NCBI GenBank assembly: GCA_011799875.1
Contig: CM022298.1
Coordinates: forward strand, 195,069,920-195,133,919
Direction: 5' to 3'
DNA: 64,000 nucleotides
Origin: Thinopyrum elongatum
Lineage: Eukaryota > Streptophyta > Magnoliopsida > Poales > Poaceae
Positions within the stretch are counted from its first letter, which is position 1, and every line of letters starts with the position of its first letter. Below the pieces are notes generated by a model. It made no database searches and was not told where the DNA came from. It was given only the letters and a program-made list of their open reading frames with translations. Shown here piece after piece: positions 23,581 to 34,571 of the stretch. A program made the translations under genes and the position numbers.

Positions 23581-26285
23581 CTGGGTATTTGATACCGGTT
23601 CAGTTGCTAACATTAGTAACTCGAAACAGGAGTTGCAAAATGAATAGAGACTAGTTAATGACGAGGTGACGATGTGTGCTGGAAGTGATTCCAAGGTTGA
23701 TAAGATCACCATCGCACACTCCCTCTACCTTCGGGATTAGTGTTGGACCTAAATAAATGTTATTTGGTATTTGCGTTGAGCATGAATATGATTGGATCAT
23801 GTTTATTGCGATACGGTTATTCATTTAAGTCAGAGAATAATTGTTGTTCTGTTTAAATGAATAAAACCTTCTATGGTCATACATTCAATATAAATGGTTT
23901 ATTGAATCTCGATCGTAGTGATACACATATTCATAATATTGATGCCAAAAGATGCAAAGTTGATAATGATAGTGCAACTTATTTGTGGCACTGCCGTTTA
24001 GGTCATATTGGTGTAAAGCACATGAAGAAACTCCATGCTGATGGGATTTTGGAATCACTTGATTATGAATCATTTGATGCTTGCGAACCATGCCTCATGG
24101 GCAAGATGACTAAGACTCCGTTCTACAGAACAATGGAGCGAGCTAATGACTTATTGGAAATAATACATATCGATGTATGCGGTCCGATGAGTGTTGAGGC
24201 TCACGGCGGGTATCGTTATTTTCTGACCTTCACAGATGATTTGAGCAGATATGGGTATATCTACTTGATGAAACATAAGTCTGAAACATTTGAAAAGTTC
24301 AAAGAATTTCAGAGTGAAGTGGAAAATCATCGTAACAAGAAAATAAAGTTTCTGTGATCCGATCGTGGAGGAGAATATTTGAGTTACGAGTTTGGTCTTC
24401 AATTAAAACAATGTGGAATAGTTTCACAAACTCATGCCACCTGGAACACCACAGCATAATGGTGTGTCTGAACGTCATAACCGTACTTTATTGGATATAG
24501 TGCAATCTATGATGTCTCTTACCGATTTACCACTATTGTTTTGGGGTTATGCATTAGAGACAGCTGCATTCACGTTAAATAGGGCACCATCTAAATCCGT
24601 TGAGATGACACCATATGAACTGTGGTTTGGCAAGAAACCTAAGCTGTCGTTTCTTAAAGTTTGGGGTTGCAATGCTTATGTGAAATGTTTCAACCTGATA
24701 AGCTCAAACCCAAATCGGAGAAATGCGTCTTCATAGGATACCCAAAGGAGACTGTTGGGTACACCTTCTATCACAGATCCGAAGGCAAGATATTCGTTGC
24801 TAAGAATGGATCCTTTCTAGAGAAGGAGTTTCTCTCGAAAGAAGTGAGTGGGAGGAAAGTAGAACTTGATGAGGTAATTGTACCTTCTCCCAAATTGGAA
24901 AGTAGTTCACCACAGAAATCAGTTCCAGTGATGCCTACACCAATTAGTGAGGAAGTTAATGATGATGATCATGAAACTTCGGATCAAATTGCTACCGAAC
25001 CTCATAGGTAAACCAGAGTACGTTCCGCACCAGAGTGGTACGGTAATCTTGATCTGGAAATCATGTTACTAGACCATGACGAACCTATGAACTATGAAGA
25101 AGCGATGATGAGCCCAGATTCCGCGAAATGGCTTGAGGCTATGAAATCTGAGATGGGATCCATGTATGAGAACAAAGTGTGGACTTTGGTTGACTTGCCC
25201 AATGATCGGCAAGCCATTGAGAATAAATGGATCTTCAAGAGGAAGATAGACGCTGATGGTAGTGTTACTATCTACAAAGCTCGAATTGTCGCAAAAGTTT
25301 TTCGACAAGTTCAAGGTGTTGACTACGATGAGATTTTCTCACTCGTATCGATGCTTCAAGTCTGTCCGAATCATGTTAGCAATTGCCGCATTTTATGAAA
25401 TTTGGCAAATGGATGTCAAAACTACATTCCTTAATGGAATTTTTAAAGAAGAAGTTGTATATGATGCAACCAGAAGGTTTTGTCAATCCTAAAGGTGCTA
25501 ACAAAATGTGCAAGCTCCAGCGATCCATCTATGGACTGGTGCAAGCATCTCGGAGTTGGAATATACGCTTTGATGAAGTGATCAAAGCATATGGTTTTAT
25601 ACAGACTTACGGTGAAGCCTGTATTTACAAGAAAGTGAGTGGGAGCTCTGTAGCATTTCTGATATTATATGTGGATGACATATTGTTGATTGGAAATTAT
25701 ATAGAATTTCTGGATAGCATAAAAGGATACTTGAATAAGAATTTTTCAATAAAAAGGACCTCGGTGAAGCTACTTAAGTATTGAGCATCAAGATCTATAG
25801 GGATATATCGAGACGCTTAATAGGACTTCCACAAAGCACATACCTTGACAAGATTTTGAAAAAGTTCAAAATGGATCAGTCAAAGAAGGAGTTCTTGCCT
25901 GTGTTACAAGGTGTAAAATTGAGTAAGACTCAAAACCCGACCCCGGCAAAAGATAGAAAGAGAATGAAAGTCATTCCCAATGTCTCAGTCATAGGTTCTA
26001 TAAAGTATGCCATGCTATGTACCAGACCAGTTGTGTGCCTTGCTATGAGTTTAGCAAGGAGGTACAACAGTGATCCAGGGATAGATCACTAGATAGCGGT
26101 CAAAGTTATCCTTAGTTGCCTAAGAGGACTAAGGAAATATTTCTCGGTTATGGAGGTGATAAAAGAGTTCGTCGTAAAAGGTTACGTCGATGCAAGCTTT
26201 TACATCGATCCAGATGACTCAGAGTCTCAATCTGGATACATATTGAAAGTGGGAGCAATTAGCTAGAGTAGCTCCGTGCAGAGCA
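23575..26285 (+). pseudogene. copia pol, broken (protease, integrase, reverse transcriptase, RNase H)
   Basis: The protease signature FDTGS lies near 23,590. The integrase follows, with an HHCC-type finger (LWHCRLGHIG...CEPCLMGK, about 23,980-24,110) and catalytic-region motifs HIDVCGP and FTDD. A stop at 24,355-24,357 (TGA where CGA would be expected before SDRGGEY) and frameshifts near 24,430, 24,700, 25,350 and 25,790 break the frame. Reverse transcriptase keeps YVDD at 25,668-25,679. RNase H remnants follow. The pattern is that of an old, unselected copy. Confidence 0.9.
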
Positions 26286-26387
26286 TTGTAGACATAGAAA
26301 TTTGCAAAATACATAAGGATCTGAATATGGCAGACCCGTTGACTAAACCTCTCTCACAAGCAAAACATGATCACACCTTAGTACTCT

Positions 26388-26548
26388 TTGGGTGCTAATC
26401 ACATAGCGATGTGAACTAGATTATTGACTCTAGTAAACCCTTTGGGTGTTGGTCACATGGCGATGTGAACTATGGGTGTTAATCACATAAAGATGTGAAC
26501 TATTGGTGTTAAATCACATGGCGATGTGAACTAGATTATTGACTCTAG
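26388..26548 (+). repeat. Tandem repeats in front of the copia 3' LTR
   Basis: Four copies of a unit of about 35-65 bp with GTGTTAATCACATGGCGATG and GTGAACTAGATTATTGAC. The polypurine-like AAGTGAGAGAC (26,552-26,562) follows and abuts the 3' LTR. Confidence 0.8.
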
Positions 26549-26562
26549 TGCAAGTGAGAGAC

Positions 26563-28287
26563 TGAAGGAAAAATGCCCTAGAGGCAATAATAAAGTTGTT
26601 ATTTATATTTTCTTATATCATGATAAATATTTATTATTCATGCTAGAATTGTATTAACCGGAAACTTAATACATGTGTGAATACATAGACAAAACACCGA
26701 GTCCCTAGTAAGCCTCTACTAGACTAGCTCGTTAATCAAAGATGGTTAAGTTTCCTAACCATAGACATGTGTTGTCATTTGATGAATGGGATCACATCAT
26801 TAGGAGAATGATGTGATGGACAAGACCCATCCGTTGGCTTAGCATAATGATCGTTAAGTTTATTGCTATAGCTTTCTTCATGACTTATACATGTTCCTCT
26901 GACTATGAGATTATGCAACTCCCGAATACCGGAGGAACACTTAGTGTGCTATCAAACGTCACAACGTAACTGGGTGATTATAAAGATGCTCTACAGGTGT
27001 CTCCGATGGTGTTTGTTGAGTTGGCATAGATCGAGATTAGGATTTGTCACTCCGATTGTCGGAGAGGTATCTCTGGGCCCTCTCGGTAATGCACATCATA
27101 TGAAGCCTTGCAAGCAATGTGACTAATGAGTTAGTTACGGGATGATGCATTACGAAACGAGTAAAGAGACTTGCCAGTAACGAGATTGAACTAGGTATGA
27201 TGATACCGACGATCGAATCTCGGGCAAGTAACATACCGATGACAAAGGGAATAACGTATGTTGTTACGCGGTTTGACCGATAAAGATCTTCGTAGAATAT
27301 GTAGGAGCCAATATGAGCATCCAGGTTCCGCTATTGGTTATTGACCGGAGAAGTGTCTCAGTCATGTCTACATAGTTCTCGAACCCGTAGGGTCCGCACG
27401 CTTAACGTTCGATGACGATTTGTATTATGAGTTTATGTGATTTGATGACCGAAGGTTGTTCGGAGTCCCGGATGAGATCACGGACATAACGAGGAGTCTC
27501 GAAATGATCGAGCCGTAAAGATCGATATATTGGAAGGCTATATTCGGACATCAGAAAGGTTCCGAGTGATTTGGGTATTTTTCGGAGTACCGGAGAGTTA
27601 CGGGAATTCGTACTGGGCCTTAATGGGCCATACGGGAAAGGAGAGAAAGGGCTCAAGGGTGGCCACCCCCCCCCCCCCATGGACTGGTCCGAATTGGACT
27701 AGGAAGGGGGGGCGCCCCCTTCCTTCCTTCTCCTTCTCCCTTCCCCTTTTCCTACTCCATGTGGGAGGTGGAATCCTAGTAGGACTAGGGAGTCCTAGTA
27801 GGACTCCACACTTTGGGCGCGCCCTATGAGGGCCGGCCTCCTCCTCCCTCCCTCCTTTATATACAGGGGCAGGGGGGCACCCTAGAACACACAAGTTGAT
27901 TGTTTTTAGCCGTGTGCGGTGCCCCCCTCCACAGATTTCCACCTCGGTCATATTTTCGGATAGCTTAGGCGAAGCCCTGCCGGAATCACTTCATCATCAC
28001 CGTCACCACGCCGTCGTGCTGACGGAACTCTCCCTCGGCCTCAGCTGGATCAAGAGTTCGTGGGACGTCACCGAGCTGAACGTGTGCAGATCGCGGAGGT
28101 GCCATGCGTTCGGTACTTGATCGGTTGGATCGCGAAGACGTTCGACTACATCAACCGCGTTACTAAAACGCTTCCGCTTTCGGTCTACGAGGGTACGTGG
28201 ACACAGTCTCCCGCTCGTTGCTATGCATCACCTAGATAGATCTTGCATGTTCGTAGGAAATTTTTTGAAATACTACGTTCCCCAACA
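26563..28287 (+). repeat. 3' LTR of the copia element
   Basis: Begins TGAAGGAAAAATGCCCTAG and ends ACGTTCCCCAACA. A G/C-run length change near 27,666 and scattered transitions distinguish it from the 5' LTR. Confidence 0.95.
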
Positions 28288-28292
28288 TCACC

Positions 28293-30361
28293 GCCCCGCC
28301 CTACTCCCATCGCTGGCCTGGCCATTACTCTACTCACACACACCTCCTGTTATTCTCCGGCGACGACAGACGAACCATTAAACCCTCGTACTCTCATCCG
28401 TGTGGGAAACAACTGCGTAGTCTTCCCCGGCTCCGTGTCGTTCCCTTCCTAGGCCTCGCCGTCGTCCATCGCCTTGGTGCGCTCGGCGTGGCATGGTTAA
28501 CGTGGTCAACAAATGAGAGTCATCGGAAGAGGACTGTACGTGGAGCGACTGACAGTGGGGACGCACCAGGTCTATGGACGCACGCATGCAACCGCCTCTT
28601 ATTACATGAAAATAAAATTATTCCTCCCCCTGAAAGCTGGGACCCACCACGTATATCTTTGCAAGGAAGGAAGTGCCTCCTTATTCCTACCCCTGACACC
28701 TGGGACCCACCAAGAACATCTTTGCACGCAAGGAAGTGCCTCCTTATTACGGGAAAAAAATGATTCCGCCCTTGACAGCTGGGACCCGCCAGCTATATCT
28801 TCACACGCAAGGAAGTGCCAAGTTGATGACCCCTTACAGCTGGGACCCACCCGGTGGAAGCGTATGTAGCGTTATCCGTCTGGTCGCGAACATGTACGTA
28901 CATAGCGGTCGACCGGTCTCTCTGCAGCGATGAACCGTGGCCGAATAAGGAGAGGCACGTGTCGTACGTACAGCCATGCTAAATGGAGTACACGTACATA
29001 CAACCACGCTCCAAAAACTACGGGCACGTATGTACATACGGGTGGGGTCTCGAGCGCGTAGTCGCGCATACGTACGAACATGCAGTCCCGTACATATGGA
29101 GACGGCAGCAACAGCGTCGTGTTCATCGGCAGCCAACCGGCGGGGTCGGAATAGAGAAACAGCGTCGTGTTCATCGGGAGGCAACAGAACGCGTCGTGTT
29201 CATCGGGAGCCAACCGGCTTGGACGGAACAGCCGAAATGGGGTGTGGCGTACCGCAAAATGGAGGGAAACAACCTTCTGCTCGAGCGCGTACGGTCGAAA
29301 CGGGGTCCCGTTCATCGGGAAGGGTCTGGCGTACCGCAAAACGGAGGAAACGGCCTTCTGCTCGACCGGCTACGGTCGAAACGGGATCCTGTTCATCGGG
29401 AGGGGTCTGGCGTACTGCAAAACGGAGGAAATAGACTTGTGTTGGAGCGCTACGGTCGAAACGGGGGTCCTGTTCATCGGGAGGGGTGTGGCGTACCGCA
29501 AAACGGGACTCCACGGGCTACTATTCACCCACCGTCGACTTCCTTCAGCCTCCACCTGCATTGCTCATCCACCGCGTCTTCCTTCTGCCTGCACTAGCTA
29601 CTGTTCATCCACGGGCTACTGTTCATCCAGCCCTCCACCGGCTACTATTCGACCAGCCCTCCACGGGGTCCTGTTCATCCACCCCCAACCAGCTCGGCTG
29701 TGGCGGCCTCCTCTCGGGGTCCTGTTCATCTAGCGGCCACCGCCTACTACCATGGTGTCCTGTTCATCCAACCCCCACCGAGAACTATTCATCCAACCCC
29801 AACCATGTCTCGACTCGTTCAACCACATTCACTGTTCATCAAGAGGCAGCAGGTTCGATCGGCTTCAGTAAACAGTAGCAACAGCAATCGATCGCTTAGG
29901 TTCAGTTAGCAGCACTAGCGAAGGAATCGCTCGGGTTCAATTAAAAGCCAAGGGATCGATCGATCGGGTTCAGTAAGAGAACGCCTCGCTCGGGTTCAGT
30001 TAGAGCCCAACGCCTCGCATACACGCGCGTACGTGTACGAGAGAAACGCGCAAACCTCCGTGCATCGCTCGGCCCCGACCACCCACCGTAACCGGGAACT
30101 CCCCAAAATTTTCCTCGCCCTCGCTTCTACTATGATTTTTTCCATCATGGACAGCCCAAAGAATGTCATGCAGGTGCTTCCCTGGCCCGCCAGGACGAAA
30201 AGCCCATTTTCTATCATGATTTTTTGTCATAGAAGTAGGAGCCCACCACATCTATGATGATACGTGCTTTTGTCACAATTATCGCCATAGAAGTGTTATA
30301 AGCATGACAGAAAGAAATTTCATTCGGCCTAAAATGTCACGGATGTGTCTTTTTTTTAGTG
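28293..30361. mobile_element. CACTA-type transposon, right end
   Basis: This continues the repeat interrupted at 19,742. The last bases on the plus strand, TTTTTTTTAGTG (ending 30,361), read CACTAAAAAAAAGACACATC on the other strand, a CACTA terminus. Subterminal sequence has the inverted words TATGAC/GTCATAG (about 30,130-30,300) expected near CACTA ends. Inside are four imperfect copies of a unit of about 60 bp (GCTGGGACCCACC...AAGGAAGTGCC, 28,627-28,855). No transposase is visible and no left end was found, so it is non-autonomous or truncated. Confidence 0.6.
29115..29850 (+). repeat. Short tandem repeats with GTTCATCGG / GTTCATCCA core
   Basis: The words GTTCATCGGGAGG...GGCGTACCGCAAAA...GGTCGAAACGGG repeat about every 100 bp between 29,115 and 29,510. 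They give way to CTACTGTTCATCCA and TCCTGTTCATCCA repeats to about 29,850. Open frames here run through repeats and are not treated as genes. Confidence 0.65.
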
Positions 30362-32000
30362 ATGGCCACGTGCTCAAGGGCTCCCATTTCTTCCTCACTC
30401 GTCGAGTCATGGGTGCCATCGTCGTTGGCGATCATGGTGCGTCGAGTGGGGCACTCAAATGTCTTGTGTCCTCGGCCTTGACATGTGAAGCATTTGATGG
30501 CGCTTGTCTTGATGGTCTCATCCGTTGGAGTAGATGATGATGAAGCTCTCGGCTTGAAGTTGCTTGTAGTAGGAGGACGACTGGAAGATGTCAAAGTTTT
30601 CTTGTAACTTGACTTGTCGCCATTGCTTGGAGATGCTCTAGTCGAGGTAGGAGGTGTCAAAGTCGTGGGAGCTTGAGTGTAGGAGCCATAGGTCTTGGAA
30701 GAGTACTTGGCGTATTTGAAGTCATCTTGCACTTGTCACTCGGCCTTGGTCGCTTGATGAACTAGCTCGAGAAGGTTGGAGTAAGGTTGGAAGTCGGCGA
30801 TCTTTATTGGGTGATTGAGGCCGTTCAAGAAGCGTGCCATAGTTTGCTCGTCATCTTCCTTGACATTGGCTCGTATCATGTCAATCTCCATTTCTTGGTA
30901 GTATTCTTCCACCATCTTCGTGTGTTGCTTGAGGAGTTGCAACTTCTTGAAAAGATCGCGGATGTAGTGTGTAGGCACGAAGCAAGCTCTCATGACATCC
31001 TTCATGTGTGTCCACGTCGTGATGGGTGGTTCGCCTCTCTCTTGGCATTGCTCGGTCACTTTTTCCCACCATATGAGGACGTAGTCTTGAAACTCGAGGG
31101 AGGCCATGGCAATTTTCTTCTCCTCTTCATAATTGTGAAGACAAAATATCTTGTCGACCTTCAATGCCCATGAGAGATACTCCTCGGGATCGTTTCTTTC
31201 GGAGAACTTGGGCATGGTGAACTTGAGCTTGCCGTAGCTTGTTCTTCCTCATGTGGACAAAGGTGGTGTCACACTTGGCGTGGAGGAGGGTCTTCAATTT
31301 GGCACTCCTCTTGATGGCGCTCTTGGGGTGGAGAAGGACGAGGTATACGCGACCGGTTCCTTCTCTCTTGTTGCTCCTCAAGGCGAGCGGCTTCATCTTG
31401 TCATGCTTGGCGAAGTGCTTCTTCTTGCTCATGTACTTGCCGGTTGTGCTCTTGGACAGCTCGAGTGGCCTTGCGGAGTGCTTGTTGTGCGGCTTGAGCT
31501 TATTCTTCACGACTTTGTTGCTCTTTCCGGAGTGTGTCGCCGTCTTGAGGTTGCTCTCGGTCCACGGGGTCTTGTTCTTGGCGTCGCGCCCTTTCACGTG
31601 CTTGAACTCGGTCTTGTAAACCATTTCCATGGAATGGGTTTTGGTTGTCGTCGTGGTGATGTGAACAAGCTCGAGGAGGACTTGCATCGGAAGAAGAGTA
31701 TGCCGAAGAGTGGCGACTTGAGTGGCGCCATCTTGGTGAGGAGGTGGTGGAGGATGTGCGGCTCACGATCATGTTGCAAAATTCCTCCATTTGAGTGTTG
31801 AGCTTGGCGTCAAGATAGTCCCGGTTTCTTGCTTCCAATTGGCGTAGGTCGGTGGCGAGTTGCTCAATGCGATCACTCAAAGCTTCACTTTCTTGATGGA
31901 GAGCTCGTTGGGCGATGAAGAAGTGATTTTTGGTGACGTAGTCGCGTTTGTCATCTTGATCCTCGAAGAGTGGGTTTGCCGAAAAAGTTGGCCTATCCAT
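30362..32000 (-). pseudogene. Ty3-gypsy gag, broken
   Basis: The minus-strand gag starts at 32,000 (MDRPTFSANPLFEDQDDK). After at least one frame change it runs into a clear retrotransposon gag domain (31,215-30,736: PEEYLSWALKVDKIF, FVPTHYIRDLFKKL) and a CCHC zinc knuckle CFTCQGRGHKTFEC (about 30,470). The last codons before 30,362 are HVAI, and the frame then reads into the CACTA terminus and stops. Protease and pol expected downstream (to the left) are absent, so the element was cut at the CACTA junction. Confidence 0.85.
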
Positions 32001-33000
32001 CATATGCAAGTGGTGGTGAGTCGGAAAGTGAGAGAACAATACCAAAGTTACCTTTTCTGAAGATTGTGAATGTATCGAGTATCACCCAACGTGATGCTAT
32101 AATAGTAGAATTGGCACCGGGTTTTGTTTCTCACACCTACAAGTAAAGGCTTATGGAGGAGCTCGGTTAGGATGAGTGGCACAAATTTCAAGCAAATGTT
32201 AGCCAAGATATTGATAATGTTGAAAAGATGCACAAATTGCAAGTAAGACAAATAGATCAAACCCAAGGATATCACTAGGAGCACACACATGGAAGATAAT
32301 TGGGATTCGCATAACCAAGGAGTGAGCTCAAATGTGGAACCACAGAAAATGCTCTTGTTGTACGAATACTAGAGAGACGCTAGCTCGATTGCTCAAATGG
32401 GCTAGATATGCTTGTGCCCCAACCTATGAGAGAAATGGGCCGTCTACTATCCCAAGTATGCTTATGTATGTATTGACCAAGATGATGGAACTATGCAAAT
32501 GGCTCAATGCTATTGCTTACAAGCTCTTTGTTTCTCTTTTCATTTGCTTAAAAGCTCTTTTTTACTATGCCACTATGCTTGATATGCGAGCCGGAATATG
32601 AGGGAACAAGTATGATATGCACGAGAGAGACTTATCGCTAAAGGTGCACAAATAGCGTGGTCCGGCAATTCTCAACTCACTAGTCTCGATGGGTAAGTGA
32701 CGCAAAGTGGCTCAAGGCTATCAAATGTAATGGAAAGGAATGATGTTAAGATGTCGTCGAGGTTACCGGCCTTGCTTACGACAGAAAGGATGAAATGGTC
32801 GATGTCGATGTGGAGTCCGAGTGGATGACGAGTGGTAGTGATGTCGAAGTCGAACCATGCCTAAGTAGCCGAAACACCTTAGGACACGGTGAACCGCAAC
32901 TCAAAAGCTCAAACACCAACAGGAAATAGTGTGGAAAGAGAATGGTGGTGGTGGTATGGCAAAAAGAGGCAAAATGGGGAGTGGCCGAACTGTACTGGAG

Positions 33001-33066
33001 GGGTCGTGCGCACGGGGTAAGTGAAGCACGTGGGCATGGGGTCCTGATGGCCCGTGCGCACGGGGT
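33001..33066. repeat. Iterated GC palindrome, left cluster
   Basis: Two good copies and one diverged copy of CCCGTGCGCACGGG, a self-complementary 14-mer, lie in the gypsy leader between the primer site and gag. See also 33,785-33,990. Confidence 0.75.
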
Positions 33067-33333
33067 GCTCTGCTGCACAAGAACACCTTCGAATTCGTGG
33101 GTGATTTAAAAAATTCGGCCAAAATCAGCGGTGGGATGGATGGGGGATGGTGGTAAGGGGTAGATCCACTTGTCAAACATGAAATTCGTGGACCAAATCA
33201 ACAAAATCTCACAAGATCCAACAAATTGCAAGAAAATTTTTGGGGCTATTTTTGTGGGGATTTTCGAATTGGGATAAAAAGCAACAAAATTAGGCTAGAA
33301 TAAGGGGGGTAGGGACTCCAAGATGTGAATCAA

Positions 33334-33351
33334 CCTTGGCTCATGATACCA
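33334..33351 (-). other. Primer-binding site of the gypsy element
   Basis: On the minus strand this reads TGGTATCATGAGCCAAGG, a tRNA-Met-type site, three bases after the inferred LTR end ...CCCTACAACA. Confidence 0.75.
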
Positions 33352-33354
33352 AGA

Positions 33355-33699
33355 TGTTGTAGGGTGGAACCCTAAGTGAAGATCTTTTCACACTTGGAGG
33401 GGAAAAGGGATGAACACAAGAACACAAAGAAGAAATTCACTCAAACAAAACCCAATCACACATCCACTAGCATAGCAAAGTTGAGATCCACAAGAATACA
33501 AGATCAATCCAAGGAAACAAGCACAAAGGTAAGGTTCTTCCCACTCCTAAGGAGGTGAGGTCTTGATGATAGTCTTCTCCAAAAGGAGGTCTTGAAATCC
33601 AGTTGGGATCCTCTCCTAAGAGGTCTTGATCTCCAAGAGGAGTGGTAGAAGGAGCAAAGCTCTATCAATGTCTCACATATACTTTTCTTAACCCTGACA
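33355..33699 (-). repeat. Probable LTR of the gypsy element
   Basis: Its 3' end (minus strand ...GGGTTCCACCCTACAACA) is set by the adjacent primer site. The 5' end is placed at TGTCAGGGTTAAG near 33,699 only because it starts with TG and precedes promoter-like sequence. No second copy exists in the window to confirm the length. Confidence 0.4.
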
Positions 33700-33705
33700 A
33701 ATGTC

Positions 33706-34266
33706 TTAGACCCGAAATATATTGCTAGAGGGAGGAAGGGGATGACTTGGGAGGCAAGGAAGGGCATCCACGGCCGAAACCTGGGAGGCCCATGCGCACG
33801 GGGTAAGTTGGGCCCGTGCGCACAGGGGTCCCGTGTGCACGGTACACGCCCGTGCGCACGGGGTACTACAGCGGCGAGGGCCCGTGCACACGGGGTCTGG
33901 AGGCCGTGCACACGGGGGGCGCATCTCGTTTACAGAAGGCTCTTGGGAGGCCCATGGGCATGGGGTCGGGGAGGCCCGTGCACACGGGGTCGCCTGGGAG
34001 GTGTTGTCTTCATCTTCTTGGACTCCTTCTCCTTCCTCGTGGCCTTGGGGTGCTTCTCCTACTCCTTTGGGATGTCCCTTAGCTGCTTGGTGGCGTTCGT
34101 CTTCGTACCTAATGACACATAGCATATTTTGGTGAGGTAGCAACCAAGTTCCATTCATATCCATATATATCTCAAGTAAGAGTGAGTTCACCTCGGTTTC
34201 AATGGCGCGTGCTCGAGCTCTTGTCATAGGTCCACGTGGTGCTTGATGCGTTGGTGTAGAGTCCAT
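33706..34266 (-). pseudogene. Ty3-gypsy pol C-terminal tail
   Basis: The minus-strand frame has HQAPRGPMTRARARAIETEV, the usual C-terminal tail of plant gypsy polyproteins. It continues into an acidic stretch and then Pro-Cys-Ala-Arg repeats made by the GC palindrome. Upstream pol (RT, integrase) is missing. Its position just before an LTR is normal for an element's 3' end, but the LTR is followed by primer site and gag in the same direction. Confidence 0.65.
33785..33990. repeat. Iterated GC palindrome, right cluster
   Basis: About eight copies of CCCGTGCGCACGGGGT or variants (GTGCACACGGGG, ATGGGCATGGGG), spaced about 20-35 bp, on the pol-tail side of the LTR. Confidence 0.75.
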
Positions 34267-34269
34267 GGG

Positions 34270-34571
34270 GATGATGGAAGGATGCTCTGCATCACAAGAT
34301 CATACCCTTTCAACTGCCGAGCTTCTTTTTGAAACAGTCTTAAATTTATTTTTCACTCTTTATTGGAGAGCTTGGTGGTGAATGAAAATTCCAAGGTACA
34401 TAAATGTAAGGGAACCCACCTCACAACCAAACAGTTGCAGGAGTCTATGTCCCTCAAAAAAGAAAGTTGCAAGAGTCTATGAGAAACTTCCCATACGAAT
34501 ATAATTTTATAGATTGGGGAGCGCGAGGGATATGATTTTTTAGATTGGGAGATCACTGTACGCCCCCCCCC
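34270..34571. other. AT-rich spacer
   Basis: No gene signal. It contains two similar phrases (GTTGCAGGAGTCTATG and GTTGCAAGAGTCTATG) and ends at a C17 run where the LINE-like element begins. Confidence 0.45.

Larger units (their letters stand above)
19743..28287 (+). mobile_element. BARE-1/Angela-type Ty1-copia retrotransposon, complete but decayed
   Basis: An 8,545-bp element with two long LTRs is flanked by the 5-bp TSD TCACC (19,738-19,742 and 28,288-28,292). It has a tRNA-Met-type primer site, broken gag and pol in copia order (gag, protease, integrase, reverse transcriptase, RNase H) and a repeated tail before the 3' LTR. By eye the LTRs differ at roughly 30 positions in 1,724 bp, about 2%. 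It is inserted in a CACTA-like repeat whose two halves rejoin exactly across it. Several stops and frameshifts mean it cannot move on its own. Confidence 0.95.

Noticed and set aside
26388..26548. Short repeats resembling a CRISPR array
   Set aside because: The genome is plant nuclear, the units lack regular unique spacers, and they are the usual tail repeats of Angela-type elements.
28976..29878. Frames of 130-204 codons with repeated GPVHREG/CSS patterns
   Set aside because: They are translations of short tandem DNA repeats in the CACTA subterminal region.
31127..31801. Plus- and minus-strand frames overlapping the gypsy gag
   Set aside because: The plus-strand ones are antisense to gag; the extra minus-strand ones are out-of-phase shadows produced by gag frameshifts.
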